From assembly GCF_048077055.1 (NCBI RefSeq), contig NZ_CP182236.1, positions 7,192,001-7,256,000 of the forward strand: DNA of 64,000 bases, in the 5' to 3' direction. The notes under the pieces are model-generated. The model worked only from the letters and a program-made list of their open reading frames with translations, was not told the origin of the DNA and did not search any database. Within the stretch, counting starts at the first letter, position 1. Each line of letters begins with the position of its first letter. This document shows, in pieces, positions 17,549-27,099 of this stretch. The stretch comes from Egbenema bharatensis. Lineage in GTDB: Bacteria > Cyanobacteriota > Cyanobacteriia > Elainellales > Elainellaceae. The position numbers and the translations under genes are program-made.

Positions 17549-19150
17549 TTATTCCCGATGCCGTTTCAATCTCCCAATCAAGCGAATCACATGGCTGGCT
17601 CCCTGATTGAAAAAGTGCTCTGTTAGGGTATCTTCCCCACCCCAGATTGGAATGGCTCCACCAATGCGAGTGAAGGTGTCATAAACAATAAAGCTAGCTA
17701 CCTTGCCGTGCTGTCCAGCCGCAGAATAGAGCATCTGACAGGGATAGGCAATATTGCCAATCATCAAGGGAATCATCCCAACAAAAAAGGCAAGCCAAGG
17801 AATTTCTTTTGACTCTGCGGCGGATTGAAACATTCTAAATCCGGTGTAAACCGTCCGAGAAAGCGCGCCTCCCATTAATAGAATTAACGCCAACGTAAAT
17901 TCGTTGATAAACCCTGCGGCATAGACGATCGGGAAGATGCCATACTCCACCGCTTTCACAAACACCTTCATGCCCAGGTGAACGCCCAAATCGCTGACAT
18001 AATCACTCCCACTTTCCCGATCTAAGCGGGCGAGTAAGTCGTCGGATTCTTCATCTGTGAGCTGATGGCGATCGCGCCAGGCTTCAATACGGCGAATCAC
18101 ATAATCTCTGGCAACTTTCGTCCGAAATCTTCTTGAAATAATCAATTTACATAAATCTCGGAAGAACCCAGTAAAAGAGATATTACGGATTTTTTGAGTA
18201 ATTTTGACGGGTAAATCAACAAATAGTTTTTTGACAACTTTAGGTACAACTTTTTTGAGTTCTTTAATGTACCAGAGCGGGGGAAATTTCAGGTAGCGAT
18301 CGGCTTGAGTCTGAGTAATTTTTCCCAGGCGAAGCTGACAGAATACTCCCCGCTTCAGACGACTCAACGATCGCCATTCTCGCTGATAATGATCTAGTTT
18401 GCCAATATGATCTAGCAATTCATAGTAGCGCTCGTTGCCGACCCTTTCCTTCAGCGTATCTTCATGCTGATAGGTGTAAGCAATTAACTGCTTGACATCA
18501 ACATCATCAAACAAAAAGGTTTTATGCTTATAGCATTTTGGCAAATAAAATGAAAACAAAGTGGAAACATTCAAGGGAAATAGGGCTGGTACTCCTGATT
18601 CCATATCAATCCAGACAAAGGTGCGATCGCCCTGCTCTGTATCGATGACCAAGAAGTTGTTGAGAGCAACGGGATTGCCCTTTCCCGCCTGCCAAACTAA
18701 CCCATCAAATCCGGATTCAATCAACCGTTTCTGCAACGGCTCCATGACTTTGTGGAGTAGCTCCTCAATCTCCTGACTGCCTCTAGGGTCAAAGGGTTGA
18801 CGGAGTGCCGAATTCCGACCCGGAATAAATTCTGCATCTAACTGATTCGCCTGGAGTTCTTCATTCCATTCTGCCCCGATCGCTCTGGCAATTTTCAGCT
18901 TAGAATCAAACCAATACTCAACTAAAATATCTAAAATTTTTCTGCGGTAATAGCCACATTGTAGAAAGTCACCATTCCAAATATAGGGATTATCTGCCCC
19001 TAATAAAACATAATGCACCAGGCTGGCTAGAGAATCCCCTGAAAACACTTTTCGAGCAATCTGACCCGATGGAGTTTCAATCAGGAATACCTGCCCCGAT
19101 CGCCCTGCGCCTAATTCCTTGGCTTCTAAATTTGTTTGCAAATGGCCCAT
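17549..19150 (-). CDS. Kinase-like protein fused to a membrane domain
   Basis: 533 aa. The N-terminus looks like a protein or small-molecule kinase fold. LGAGRSGQVFL (13-23) matches a glycine loop. K34 in ARKVF fits the ATP lysine. NNFLVID (~164-170) with WIDMESG (180-186) fits the Asn/Asp metal-binding pair, but a canonical HxD catalytic loop is not seen, so activity is doubtful. The middle is very basic (KKVVPKVVKKLFVDLPVKI). Residues ~400-480 contain several hydrophobic segments, including FTLALILLMGGALSRTVYTG and IPWLAFFVGMIPLMIGNIAY. I do not recognise a named family. It is alone on its strand, divergent from the aldo/keto reductase. Confidence 0.6.
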   Translation of the reverse strand: MGHLQTNLEAKELGAGRSGQVFLIETPSGQIARKVFSGDSLASLVHYVLLGADNPYIWNGDFLQCGYYRRKILDILVEYWFDSKLKIARAIGAEWNEELQANQLDAEFIPGRNSALRQPFDPRGSQEIEELLHKVMEPLQKRLIESGFDGLVWQAGKGNPVALNNFLVIDTEQGDRTFVWIDMESGVPALFPLNVSTLFSFYLPKCYKHKTFLFDDVDVKQLIAYTYQHEDTLKERVGNERYYELLDHIGKLDHYQREWRSLSRLKRGVFCQLRLGKITQTQADRYLKFPPLWYIKELKKVVPKVVKKLFVDLPVKITQKIRNISFTGFFRDLCKLIISRRFRTKVARDYVIRRIEAWRDRHQLTDEESDDLLARLDRESGSDYVSDLGVHLGMKVFVKAVEYGIFPIVYAAGFINEFTLALILLMGGALSRTVYTGFRMFQSAAESKEIPWLAFFVGMIPLMIGNIAYPCQMLYSAAGQHGKVASFIVYDTFTRIGGAIPIWGGEDTLTEHFFNQGASHVIRLIGRLKRHRE

Positions 19151-19377
19151 TTTCGAGTAGCAGTTACTAATAGCGTTGCTGCAGGTATGACGTAGTTATA
19201 GATATAGCCTTCCCAACATAGCCTCTCTAAAGGTTGGTTGCTTCTTACCATAGATGGATTGTTGTCACAGCGCGGACTATGGCGATCGATGGATTCTTTT
19301 CTACAGACCATGACTGATGCCCATTGGCTTTGTACAGTAGTAGAAACGGGAATATTCACTTCAGGGATGAACAGTTT

Positions 19378-20342
19378 ATGATGATGCAATCATTGGGCAA
19401 CTCTGGAATCCAAATTACGCCAATTATTTTTGGCACCTGGCAGGCGGGAAAAAGTGGCTGGGTTGGAATCGAAGATGCAGACGTGATTCAGGCCATGCGA
19501 TCGGCGTTTGAGGCAGGAGTGTCTACCTTTGATACAGCGGAAGTCTATGGTAACGGCTATTCAGAGCAGCTTGTGGCAGAGGCTCTGGCTGACGTGCGGG
19601 ATCAGGTTGTGTATGCCACTAAGGTGTTTGCCAATCATCTGGAATATCAGCAAGTGATTGAAGCCTGTGAAGGATCACTCAAACGCCTGAAAACGGACTA
19701 TATTGACCTGTACCAGATTCACTGGCCAGCGGGTTCATTCAAAAGTAAGGTGGTTCCCATTGAAGAAACCATGAAGGCATTAACCGATCTGAAGCAGCAG
19801 GGCAAAATTCGGGCGATCGGCGTTTCTAATTTTTCCCGAGATCAGCTGGCAGAGTCCGCACAACATGGGCAAATCGACAGTATTCAACCGCCCTATTCGC
19901 TGTTCTGGCGACAGGTGGAGCAGGAAATTATGCCCTATTGTATGAAAAACAATATTTCCATCATTGCCTATTCCGCTTTAGCTCAAGGGTTACTGACAGG
20001 AAAATTTGCCCCTGATCATCAATTTGAAGAGGGTGATATTCGGGCTAAGAATAAGCTGTTTCAGGGTGAACACTATCAGCGGGCCAGGCTGCTCTGGATC
20101 AACTCCGGCCGATCGCTGAACGCCACGGCTGTACGCTGGCGCAACTGTCTCTAGCCTGGTTGATTGCCCAACCGCAAACTAGCGCGATCGTAGGAGCACG
20201 CAATGCCGAACAGGCGATGCAAAATGCTCAAGCCGCAGATGTGAGCCTAACCCCAGACGATCTGAAGGAAATCGATGCGATCGGCCGGACAGTAACGGAT
20301 CATCTGGATGCTGATCCGGTGATGTGGAATTTTGCGGCTTAA
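19378..20342 (+). CDS. Aldo/keto reductase (frameshifted)
   Basis: NADPH-dependent oxidoreductase of the AKR superfamily. The catalytic set is visible: D and Y in FDTAEVYGNGYSE (~60-72), K in YATKVF, H in YQIHWP; the nucleotide-site residues lie near the C-terminus. The frame breaks at ~20085. Adding one C to CGGGCCAGGCT joins HYQRA to QAALDQLRPIAERHG and then AWLIAQPQTSAIVGARN, giving 321 aa. Three ATGs in a row open the gene; the first is used. The substrate is unknown. It converges with the LuxR regulator, whose end lies at 20339. Confidence 0.85.
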
Positions 20343-21022
20343 TTGGGGTTGAGAAGTTCATTCGGGACAAATCCCTTCTGAATCGCCAGGATTGCCGCCT
20401 GTGTTCGATCGCGTACTTCCAGCTTTTGCAAGATGGTGTGAACGTGAACTCGCACAGTTCCAGGTGCGATGTAGAGCATGGTGGCAATCTCCTGGTTGCT
20501 TTTACCTGCGGCGATCAGGGCTAAGATCTCTTGCTCCCGCTTAGTTAACGGGTTTTCGTTTGCCTGGGAAAGGGTTGGCGGGAACGCCAATTCTTGCTGA
20601 AAGGCAGCCTGAATTTCCCTTGTAGCAGTCGTATCCCACCAGGAAGCCCCTGCTACCACCGATCGAATCGCCAAAATCAGTGATTCCGCAGGAATGCCTT
20701 TGACGCAATACCCGTGAGCCTGAGCCTCGATTAAACGGGCAATCAACGGAGCCTGGGAATGGGAGGTTAAAGCTAGAACGGGAAGCTGGGGATGCTGTTG
20801 TTTGATCTGACGGCAAGCTTCCACACCGCCAATGCCGGGAAGCCCCACATCCAAAATCACAATATCAAACGGCTGCTGGCTGGCGAGTTCGATCGCCATT
20901 TCTCCATCCTCGGCTTCAGCCGCAATGTTGAGATCATCTTCCTGCTGCAACCGGGTGGAAAGCCCCAGTCGGAACAGTTCATCGTCCTCTACAAGCAAAA
21001 TTTGGATGGTGGAAGGTTTCAT
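20339..21022 (-). CDS. LuxR/NarL-family response regulator
   Basis: 227 aa. Receiver domain with the acidic pair in LLVEDDE, phospho-acceptor Asp in VILDVGLPG (~57), Thr in LALTSHS and Lys in YCVKGIP. The LuxR-type helix-turn-helix is NPLTKREQEILALIAAGKSN followed by QEIATMLYIAPGTVRVHVHT (~160-205). The ATG directly abuts the stop codon of the histidine kinase gene upstream, so the two form a two-component pair. Targets are unknown. The divergent kdp operon is the nearest transcription unit, but a regulatory link is only inference. Confidence 0.88.
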   Translation of the reverse strand: MKPSTIQILLVEDDELFRLGLSTRLQQEDDLNIAAEAEDGEMAIELASQQPFDIVILDVGLPGIGGVEACRQIKQQHPQLPVLALTSHSQAPLIARLIEAQAHGYCVKGIPAESLILAIRSVVAGASWWDTTATREIQAAFQQELAFPPTLSQANENPLTKREQEILALIAAGKSNQEIATMLYIAPGTVRVHVHTILQKLEVRDRTQAAILAIQKGFVPNELLNPN

Positions 21023-22165
21023 TTATTCTGTACGCTTGCCACTGTGGGATCGATCTGGCAGGTAGGGAGTCTCATCCGTCACAGAAGGTAGCTGGAACGC
21101 AAAAGTTGCTCCCCGCGGCGATCGTTGTTCTGCCCAAATTTTACCGCCATGCGCTTCAATAATCTGACGGCTCAGATAAAGTCCCAGTCCAGTGCCTTTA
21201 GCTTGACGATCGCTTTGCCCTTGATAGAAGCGATCGAACAGGTGAGATAATTCGCTGTCCTGAATGCCCTGCCCTTCGTCCATAATCTGTACCACATGAT
21301 GGTTGTGCTTCAGGGTAATTGCGACTTCGACTCGTCTACCTCGCAGGGAGTGGTTAATGGCATTGGCAATCAGGTTGTAAAAAACGCGGCTGAGTTGGAG
21401 CGGGTCGGCATTGACCCAAGCGGGCTGGCGAAAGTCGGATGTGCCCGATCGCAGGCGAATATGAATTTGGCGGGTGGAGGCAAGCTGCGTCAGGCTGGTG
21501 ATCGCCTCTTCCGCCAGGGTGAAGAGATCGAGCCTTTGGCAGTGAAGCTGTAAACCTTCGGCATCATTACGGTAGACATCCAGTAAAGTTTCCACCAGTT
21601 GCAGTGTAGTCTGGTGGCTGCGGATCATCACGTTTAGCACCTTGCGTTGTGCCAATGTTACTGCCCCAAATTTTTCTGCTTGAAAGGCTTTAAGGGTTTC
21701 GATCGCCCCCAGCATCGGCGTTTTCAAATCGTGCGTCAGCGTGGAAACAAAATCTTCCCGGACTTTGGCCAACTGCTCCTGAGCGATGATCTGGGTTCGT
21801 TGCCGAGTCACCGCTTCACTATAAAGCCGTAGCCGATCGCTCAACCATGCCGTCACCACCAATGCCAATACTGTGATCATGCGATTCGCCACAGTGATAG
21901 CTGTAATCGGTTCAAGCCCTGGAAAAATCAGATTGAGCAACGTCAACGCGACAGAAACTCCTGCGATCCCAATCGTTGCCTGCCGACTCAAACGGGCACT
22001 GGCTAACAGCACTGCTCCCACATAGAGATAGCCAAAGACAAAAGGTGGAGGGGTTGTGTATTCCAAAAAGGCGACGATGATAAACAGCCCGATGATGAAC
22101 CATTGCACCCTACGGGGAGTTGAGATGGGATGCTTGAATTGAGCTGTTAAGGATGGAGGAGGCAT
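21023..22165 (-). CDS. Membrane sensor histidine kinase
   Basis: 380 aa. Residues ~20-115 contain about five or six hydrophobic segments and no obvious extracytoplasmic loop, suggesting intramembrane sensing. HisKA follows, with the phospho-acceptor His in STLTHDLKTPMLGAIETLKA (~145). The HATPase domain has an N box (FYNLIANAINHS), a G1 box (IMDEGQGI) and a G2 box (GTGLGLYLSRQIIEAHGGKI). Its stop codon touches the start of the LuxR regulator. It is divergent from the kdp operon across 411 bases. Confidence 0.88.
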   Translation of the reverse strand: MPPPSLTAQFKHPISTPRRVQWFIIGLFIIVAFLEYTTPPPFVFGYLYVGAVLLASARLSRQATIGIAGVSVALTLLNLIFPGLEPITAITVANRMITVLALVVTAWLSDRLRLYSEAVTRQRTQIIAQEQLAKVREDFVSTLTHDLKTPMLGAIETLKAFQAEKFGAVTLAQRKVLNVMIRSHQTTLQLVETLLDVYRNDAEGLQLHCQRLDLFTLAEEAITSLTQLASTRQIHIRLRSGTSDFRQPAWVNADPLQLSRVFYNLIANAINHSLRGRRVEVAITLKHNHHVVQIMDEGQGIQDSELSHLFDRFYQGQSDRQAKGTGLGLYLSRQIIEAHGGKIWAEQRSPRGATFAFQLPSVTDETPYLPDRSHSGKRTE

Positions 22166-22576
22166 GATCAGTCTTCCAGGTTTTCTGATAACTTGAGTTT
22201 GGTTCAGGCGAAATTGTCAATCTATTCTAGGGAATAAAATGGCGATCGGGTAAGAAAATATATCAGATGATATAGCAGTTTAGGGACACCAATTAAACGC
22301 TGATATATCTACAGTTTAGATAGAAAAATATAAATCACTTCTAAACGGCTTCTTATACCTTGTTTTTTAGGTTTAAGTCGTCAAAAATAGCAACAGAGTT
22401 GATTGTCAGAATAGAACCCAATTAAGAGTTGGCTTCTAGAGAGAAGTTAGAGCAAGCAACATCTTTAAACCGAATTTCTCCATGCTGACTTTCTTATCTT
22501 TATCTATTCGCCCAATCGGTTCATTCTAACCAATTTCTCTATATTGCGATCGTCTCTCTTCGGTGAGACAAATCAG
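22166..22576. promoter_or_regulatory. Divergent control region between kinase and kdp operons
   Basis: An AT-rich 411-base gap. ATATATCAG (22258-22266) and CTGATATAT (22300-22308) form a perfect 9-bp inverted repeat spaced 33 bases, with a further GATGATATAGC between. These could be operator half-sites or a weak hairpin. No clear -35/-10 pair was assigned. Confidence 0.35.
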
Positions 22577-22852
22577 ATGGAACCTAAACTAATCTCGCAG
22601 AAAATACAGTTCAACAGTATTCATCGCGGAGTCACTTTAAACGAAATTCGACTTCCAGAACAATGCTTCTTTTTGGGATTAATCCGTCAAAAGCAAATAA
22701 TTTTGGCCTCTAAAAATCCTACTGTTCACGATCAAGACATTCTACTTGCTGTAGCAATCAATTCTTCCCTTGCACCTGGATTGAAAGTGTGTTTACAACA
22801 GACCCGTTATGTGTCCTGGTTGCAATCACACGATCGATTCGTTTCGCTTTAA
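22577..22852 (+). CDS. RCK_C/TrkA_C-like small protein at head of kdp operon
   Basis: 91 aa. Residues ~15-70 (RGVTLNEIRLPEQCFFLGLI, then RQKQIILASKNPTVHDQDIL) follow the TrkA_C/RCK_C pattern: gxsLxEIxLPxxxxIxxIxRxxxxIxPxxxTxlxxgDxL. RCK_C domains are regulatory modules of K+ transport proteins and in Firmicutes (KtrA, CpaA) bind c-di-AMP. No RCK_N (Rossmann) domain is attached. The gene ends 21 bases before kdpA. It probably regulates or senses for the Kdp pump; this is inferred from fold and position. The ATG at 22577 is chosen over an upstream alternative start because the domain begins soon after. Confidence 0.65.
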   Translation: MEPKLISQKIQFNSIHRGVTLNEIRLPEQCFFLGLIRQKQIILASKNPTVHDQDILLAVAINSSLAPGLKVCLQQTRYVSWLQSHDRFVSL

Positions 22853-22873
22853 AGATGTTTCAAACTAAAACCT

Positions 22874-24562
22874 ATGGCTTCAGGATTTTTGCAGATCGCT
22901 TTAGTTTTACTGATTCTTGCCTTGGTCGCCCCTTTGCTGGGAGGCTATATGGCGCGGGTCTTTCTCGGACATCCTACCTGGCTAGATGCGATCGCAGCAC
23001 CGATCGAGCGACCGATTTGGGCATTGAGCGGCATTCAGGTGGGTAAGTCTATGAACGGAGGACAGTACATTCGGGCTGTACTCGTCAGCAATCTGGTCAT
23101 GGGTGTGTTGGTATATCTCATTTTCATGACCCAGGGAATTTTGCCGCTCAACCCAACAGGATTGTCGGCTCCTAGCTGGGATCTGGCTCTGCATACCGCC
23201 ATTTCCTTTGTCACCAACACCAACCAGCAGCACTATTCCGGCGAAACCACCTACACCTACTTCAGTCAGGTGGGAGCGTTGGGGTTCCTCATGTTCACCT
23301 CAGCCGCAACTGGAATTGCCGTTGCGATTGCCTTTATTCGAGGACTCGCAGGGCAACCAATTGGCAACTTCTACGTGGATTTAGTCCTGTCCATTACGCG
23401 AATTTTGTTACCGATTTCCGTAGTGGGGGCGATCGTCTTACTGATTGCTGGAGTCCCGGAAACGCTGGCGGGTCCAGCTCAAGCTACAACTTTGGAGGGG
23501 GCAACCCAGTACATTGCCCGTGGTCCAGTTGCCCATTTTGAAATCATTAAAGAATTGGGGGAGAATGGCGGCGGATTTTTTGGCATTAATTCTGCCCATC
23601 CGTTTGAGAATCCCAATAATTTCACTAATTTGCTGGAAACCGTCATTATGATGGTGATTCCGGCAGGCTTAATCATCACCTACGGCATTATGGCGGGCAA
23701 CCCAAAGCAGGGGTGGCTAATTTTTGGGATGGTGTTCATTCTGTATGCGGTGCTGGTGGGGATAGCGGCGATCGGCGAGTTTCAAGGCAACCCGTTGGTG
23801 AATGCGGTTTTGGGCGAACAACAGCCCAATTTGGAAGGGAAGGAAGTTCGGTTTGGTTGGGCGTTAACGGCACTGTGGGCAGTCTCTACCACTGGAACTA
23901 TGTGTGGTGCAGTGAATGGGATGCATGACTCGCTGATGCCAACTGGCGGATTTGTCACGCTATCGAATATGTTTTTGCAAATTGTTTGGGGAGGGCAGGG
24001 AACGGGAACCGCCTACCTGTTTGTCTTCCTGATTCTCACCGTTTTCCTGACAGGATTAATGGTAGGGCGCACTCCTGAATTCCTGGGTCGCAAAATTGAA
24101 AAGCGCGAAGTGATTCTTGCCAGTATTGTTTTACTGGTACATCCGATCGCCATTCTGGTTCCAGCCGCCATCACTCTGGCATTCCCAGATACCCTTGCTG
24201 GTATAACAAACCCCGGTTTTCACGGCATCTCTCAGGTGGTTTATGAATATGCCTCTGCGGCTGCCAATAACGGTTCAGGGTTTGAAGGGCTGGACGATGA
24301 CACCGTTTGGTGGAATCTGAGTGCAAGTTTCTCCCTACTTTTAGGACGGTACGCTCCCATCATTGCGCTGATTTTGTTAGCAGATAGCCTGGTTCGCAAG
24401 CAGCCTGTTCCCGAAACTACAGGGACGTTAAGAACCGACACGGTTCTATTTACCAGTGTCACCGCAGGTGCAATTTTGATTCTGGGGGCATTGACCTTTC
24501 TTCCCGTCTTAGCCCTTGGCCCGATCGCAGAAGGGTTTCAGCTAGCCAGTCGTGCATTTTGA
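22874..24562 (+). CDS. kdpA: K+-transporting ATPase subunit A
   Basis: 562 aa, full length. This is the channel-like subunit of the high-affinity KdpFABC pump. The four selectivity-filter loops are visible: TNTNQQHYSGE (~118), ELGENGGGFFGINSAHPFEN (~232), STTGTMCGAVNGMHDSLMP (~345) and AANNGSGFEGLDDDTVW (~470). About ten membrane helices. It is the second gene of the kdp operon. A short tandem TTTTGATTCTGG repeat (24556-24615) separates it from kdpB. Confidence 0.97.
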   Translation: MASGFLQIALVLLILALVAPLLGGYMARVFLGHPTWLDAIAAPIERPIWALSGIQVGKSMNGGQYIRAVLVSNLVMGVLVYLIFMTQGILPLNPTGLSAPSWDLALHTAISFVTNTNQQHYSGETTYTYFSQVGALGFLMFTSAATGIAVAIAFIRGLAGQPIGNFYVDLVLSITRILLPISVVGAIVLLIAGVPETLAGPAQATTLEGATQYIARGPVAHFEIIKELGENGGGFFGINSAHPFENPNNFTNLLETVIMMVIPAGLIITYGIMAGNPKQGWLIFGMVFILYAVLVGIAAIGEFQGNPLVNAVLGEQQPNLEGKEVRFGWALTALWAVSTTGTMCGAVNGMHDSLMPTGGFVTLSNMFLQIVWGGQGTGTAYLFVFLILTVFLTGLMVGRTPEFLGRKIEKREVILASIVLLVHPIAILVPAAITLAFPDTLAGITNPGFHGISQVVYEYASAAANNGSGFEGLDDDTVWWNLSASFSLLLGRYAPIIALILLADSLVRKQPVPETTGTLRTDTVLFTSVTAGAILILGALTFLPVLALGPIAEGFQLASRAF

Positions 24563-24615
24563 TTCTGGGTTTTGATTCTGGATCTTGATTCTGGATTTTG
24601 TTTCTGGATTTTGTG
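24556..24615 (+). repeat. 12-bp tandem repeat between kdpA and kdpB
   Basis: About five degenerate units of TTTTGATTCTGG start at the kdpA 3' end and fill most of the 92-base gap. The unit does not match the heptamer arrays. It may affect translational coupling of kdpB. Confidence 0.8.
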
Positions 24616-24654
24616 TTTGTGCTCTTGAACTTGTGATTTTAGATTGAACTGAAT

Positions 24655-26745
24655 ATGACCTCCAATCAATCCGCATTACGACAGCCCGGTGAACCACGCC
24701 ACGATCGCCGACATACCCCAAAGGCAAACCTCTCTGGCTTATATCAACGGGCATCTCGAGAAGCTTTCTTCAAGCTTGATCCCCGCATCATAATTAAAAA
24801 CCCGGTAATGTTTGTGGTGTGGGTAGGAACGTTGATTACGGCGTTATTAACGGTAAATCCCAACCTGTTTGGTGATGCTGCCATTGAGAATGCTGTTTTC
24901 TTTAATGGGTTAATTACCCTCATTTTGCTGTTCACGATCCTATTCGCAAATTTCGCTGAAGCAGTGGCAGAAGGACGAGGCAAAGCCCAGGCAGATGCCC
25001 TCCGTTCAACCAAATCAGACACGATCGCCCGTAAGCTGTCCTCAGATGATTCCATTGAAGAAGTGAGTTCAACCCGTCTCAAGAAGGGCGATCGGCTGCT
25101 TGTGGTGGCAGGAGACATCATTCCGGCGGATGGCGAGGTATTGGAGGGAGTTGCTTCGGTAGATGAGTCTGCCATTACCGGAGAATCGGCTCCGGTGCTA
25201 AAGGAACCTGGCTCAGACGTTGCCAGTTCTGTTACGGGCGGAACCCGCATTATTTCCGATGAACTGGTGATTCGAGTGACCTCCGATCCCGGCAAAGGCT
25301 TCATCGATCGGATGATTGCCCTGGTGGAAGGGGCAGAGCGATCGAAAACGCCCAACGAAATCGCGCTGACGGTGTTACTGGCGGTTTTGACTCTGGTGTT
25401 CCTGATTGTCGTTGCCACACTTCCCCCTCCTGCGAACTACATCAATAGCCCCGTTGCCGTCACGCTGTTAATCGCCCTGTTGGTGGCTCTCATTCCCACA
25501 ACGATCGGCGGTTTGCTAAGTGCGATCGGCATTGCAGGCATGGATCGGGTGGCGCAGTTTAACGTCGTTGCCACCTCTGGGCGGGCAGTAGAAGCCTGCG
25601 GTGATATTAATACGCTGGTGCTGGATAAAACCGGAACGATTACCCTGGGAAACCGTTTGGCGGAAGCCTTCATTCCCCTGAACGGCTACAGCGAAAAGGA
25701 TGTTGCGACGGTTGCCCTTGCTGCCAGCCTATTTGACACGACCCCAGAAGGAAAGTCGATCGTCCGTTTGGCGGAGAAATTAGGAGCGACTGTCCCTTTC
25801 GATCGAACCCAGGCAGAAGGCATAGAGTTTTCGGCTCGTACCCGCATGAGCGGCACCGATCTGGCAGATGGGCAGGAGGTACGGAAGGGAGCCGTCGATG
25901 CCATTCGGGGGTTTGTGCGTTCCCGTGGAGGGCAAGCTCCAACGGATTTAGACAGTGCATATGAACAGGTTTCCCGGTTGGGTGGCACTCCCCTTGCTGT
26001 TTGCCAGGATAGCGAGATCTATGGGGTGATTTACCTGAAGGATATTATCAAACCCGGTATCCGCGATCGGTTTGATCAGTTGCGCCGGATGGGAGTTCGG
26101 ACAGTAATGCTGACAGGCGATAACCGGATTACTGCTTCAGTGATTGCCGAGGAAGCCGGAGTCGATGACTTTATTGCGGAGGCAACGCCAGAAGATAAAA
26201 TTCAGGTGATTCAAGCGGAACAGGCGAAAGGCAAGCTAGTTGCCATGACGGGGGATGGAACCAACGATGCTCCTGCCCTGGCGCAGGCAAATGTCGGTTT
26301 GGCAATGAATTCGGGCACCCAGGCGGCTAGAGAAGCAGCAAATATGGTGGATCTGGACTCAGACCCAACCAAGCTGATTGATCTGGTCACGATCGGCAAG
26401 CAACTCCTGATTACACGCGGAGCACTCACCACCTTTTCGATCGCCAACGACATCGCCAAGTATTTTGCCATTATTCCCGCTATGTTTGCCGCTGCCGGAA
26501 TTGGGGCACTCAACATCATGGGACTCAACAGCCCTCAATCTGCCGTCCTGTCTGCCTTAATTTACAATGCTTTGATCATTCCCGTTCTCATTCCCCTGGC
26601 ATTAAGAGGGGTAAAATTCCGTCCTTTGACCGCAAACCAACTGTTGCAACGCAATATTCTGATTTACGGTTTAGGTGGTGTCATTGCTCCGTTCATTGCC
26701 ATTAAAGTAATTGATGTTTTAATCGGTGCAGTTGGTTTAGCATAA
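24655..26745 (+). CDS. kdpB: K+-transporting P-type ATPase subunit B
   Basis: 696 aa catalytic subunit. Phosphorylation site D324 in LDKTGTITLGN; actuator-domain TGES motif in SAITGESAP; hinge motif MTGDGTNDAPALAQANVGLA; C-terminal helices from KYFAIIPAMFAA. It couples ATP hydrolysis to K+ movement through KdpA. The N-terminal 30 residues are hydrophilic and basic. It is flanked by kdpA and the KdpF/G-like gene on the same strand. Confidence 0.97.
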   Translation: MTSNQSALRQPGEPRHDRRHTPKANLSGLYQRASREAFFKLDPRIIIKNPVMFVVWVGTLITALLTVNPNLFGDAAIENAVFFNGLITLILLFTILFANFAEAVAEGRGKAQADALRSTKSDTIARKLSSDDSIEEVSSTRLKKGDRLLVVAGDIIPADGEVLEGVASVDESAITGESAPVLKEPGSDVASSVTGGTRIISDELVIRVTSDPGKGFIDRMIALVEGAERSKTPNEIALTVLLAVLTLVFLIVVATLPPPANYINSPVAVTLLIALLVALIPTTIGGLLSAIGIAGMDRVAQFNVVATSGRAVEACGDINTLVLDKTGTITLGNRLAEAFIPLNGYSEKDVATVALAASLFDTTPEGKSIVRLAEKLGATVPFDRTQAEGIEFSARTRMSGTDLADGQEVRKGAVDAIRGFVRSRGGQAPTDLDSAYEQVSRLGGTPLAVCQDSEIYGVIYLKDIIKPGIRDRFDQLRRMGVRTVMLTGDNRITASVIAEEAGVDDFIAEATPEDKIQVIQAEQAKGKLVAMTGDGTNDAPALAQANVGLAMNSGTQAAREAANMVDLDSDPTKLIDLVTIGKQLLITRGALTTFSIANDIAKYFAIIPAMFAAAGIGALNIMGLNSPQSAVLSALIYNALIIPVLIPLALRGVKFRPLTANQLLQRNILIYGLGGVIAPFIAIKVIDVLIGAVGLA

Positions 26746-26810
26746 TTCTTCACGTAATCTTCCCGATCGCTCCTCTATTTCCTCACAAATTGATTCACAA
26801 ATCTAGACAA

Positions 26811-27059
26811 ATGATGAAACCTGCTTCTTTTAATCACCCCAAACATCGATCGCCCACTCCCCAGTTCTGGAAACGCTATCGGTTGCCACTCGGATTATTT
26901 CTGGCTCTCAGCCTGAATGGGGCGATCGCTCCAGCCATCTATGCCGCAACCGATGAAACAACTCGTGGGAATGCCTATGCTATTGGGTTGTTGGGAGTTG
27001 TGGTTGTTGGGCTTGCGGTTTATTTGGCTCTTGTGATCCTCAAACCAGAACGGTTCTGA
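26811..27059 (+). CDS. KdpF/KdpG-like small membrane protein (82 aa)
   Basis: It lies between kdpB and kdpC, where cyanobacterial kdp operons carry a gene called kdpG. The C-terminal ~30 residues (AIGLLGVVVVGLAVYLALVI then LKPERF) closely follow KdpF, the ~29-aa stabilising subunit that ends in a LxPExF-type motif. An extra N-terminal part adds a basic leader and a first hydrophobic segment (LPLGLFLALSLNGAIAPAIY), so it looks like KdpF with a signal-anchor extension. The ATG at 26811 is the first in frame after the kdpB stop. Confidence 0.75.
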   Translation: MMKPASFNHPKHRSPTPQFWKRYRLPLGLFLALSLNGAIAPAIYAATDETTRGNAYAIGLLGVVVVGLAVYLALVILKPERF

Positions 27060-27099
27060 GCGTCAGAAATTCAATTACTTTATTGGGAGAACAACCGTT

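Noticed and set aside
24744..25418. 224-residue minus-strand frame inside kdpB
   Set aside because: It is the antisense shadow of a highly conserved gene, with Ser/Arg-rich composition and no start signals.
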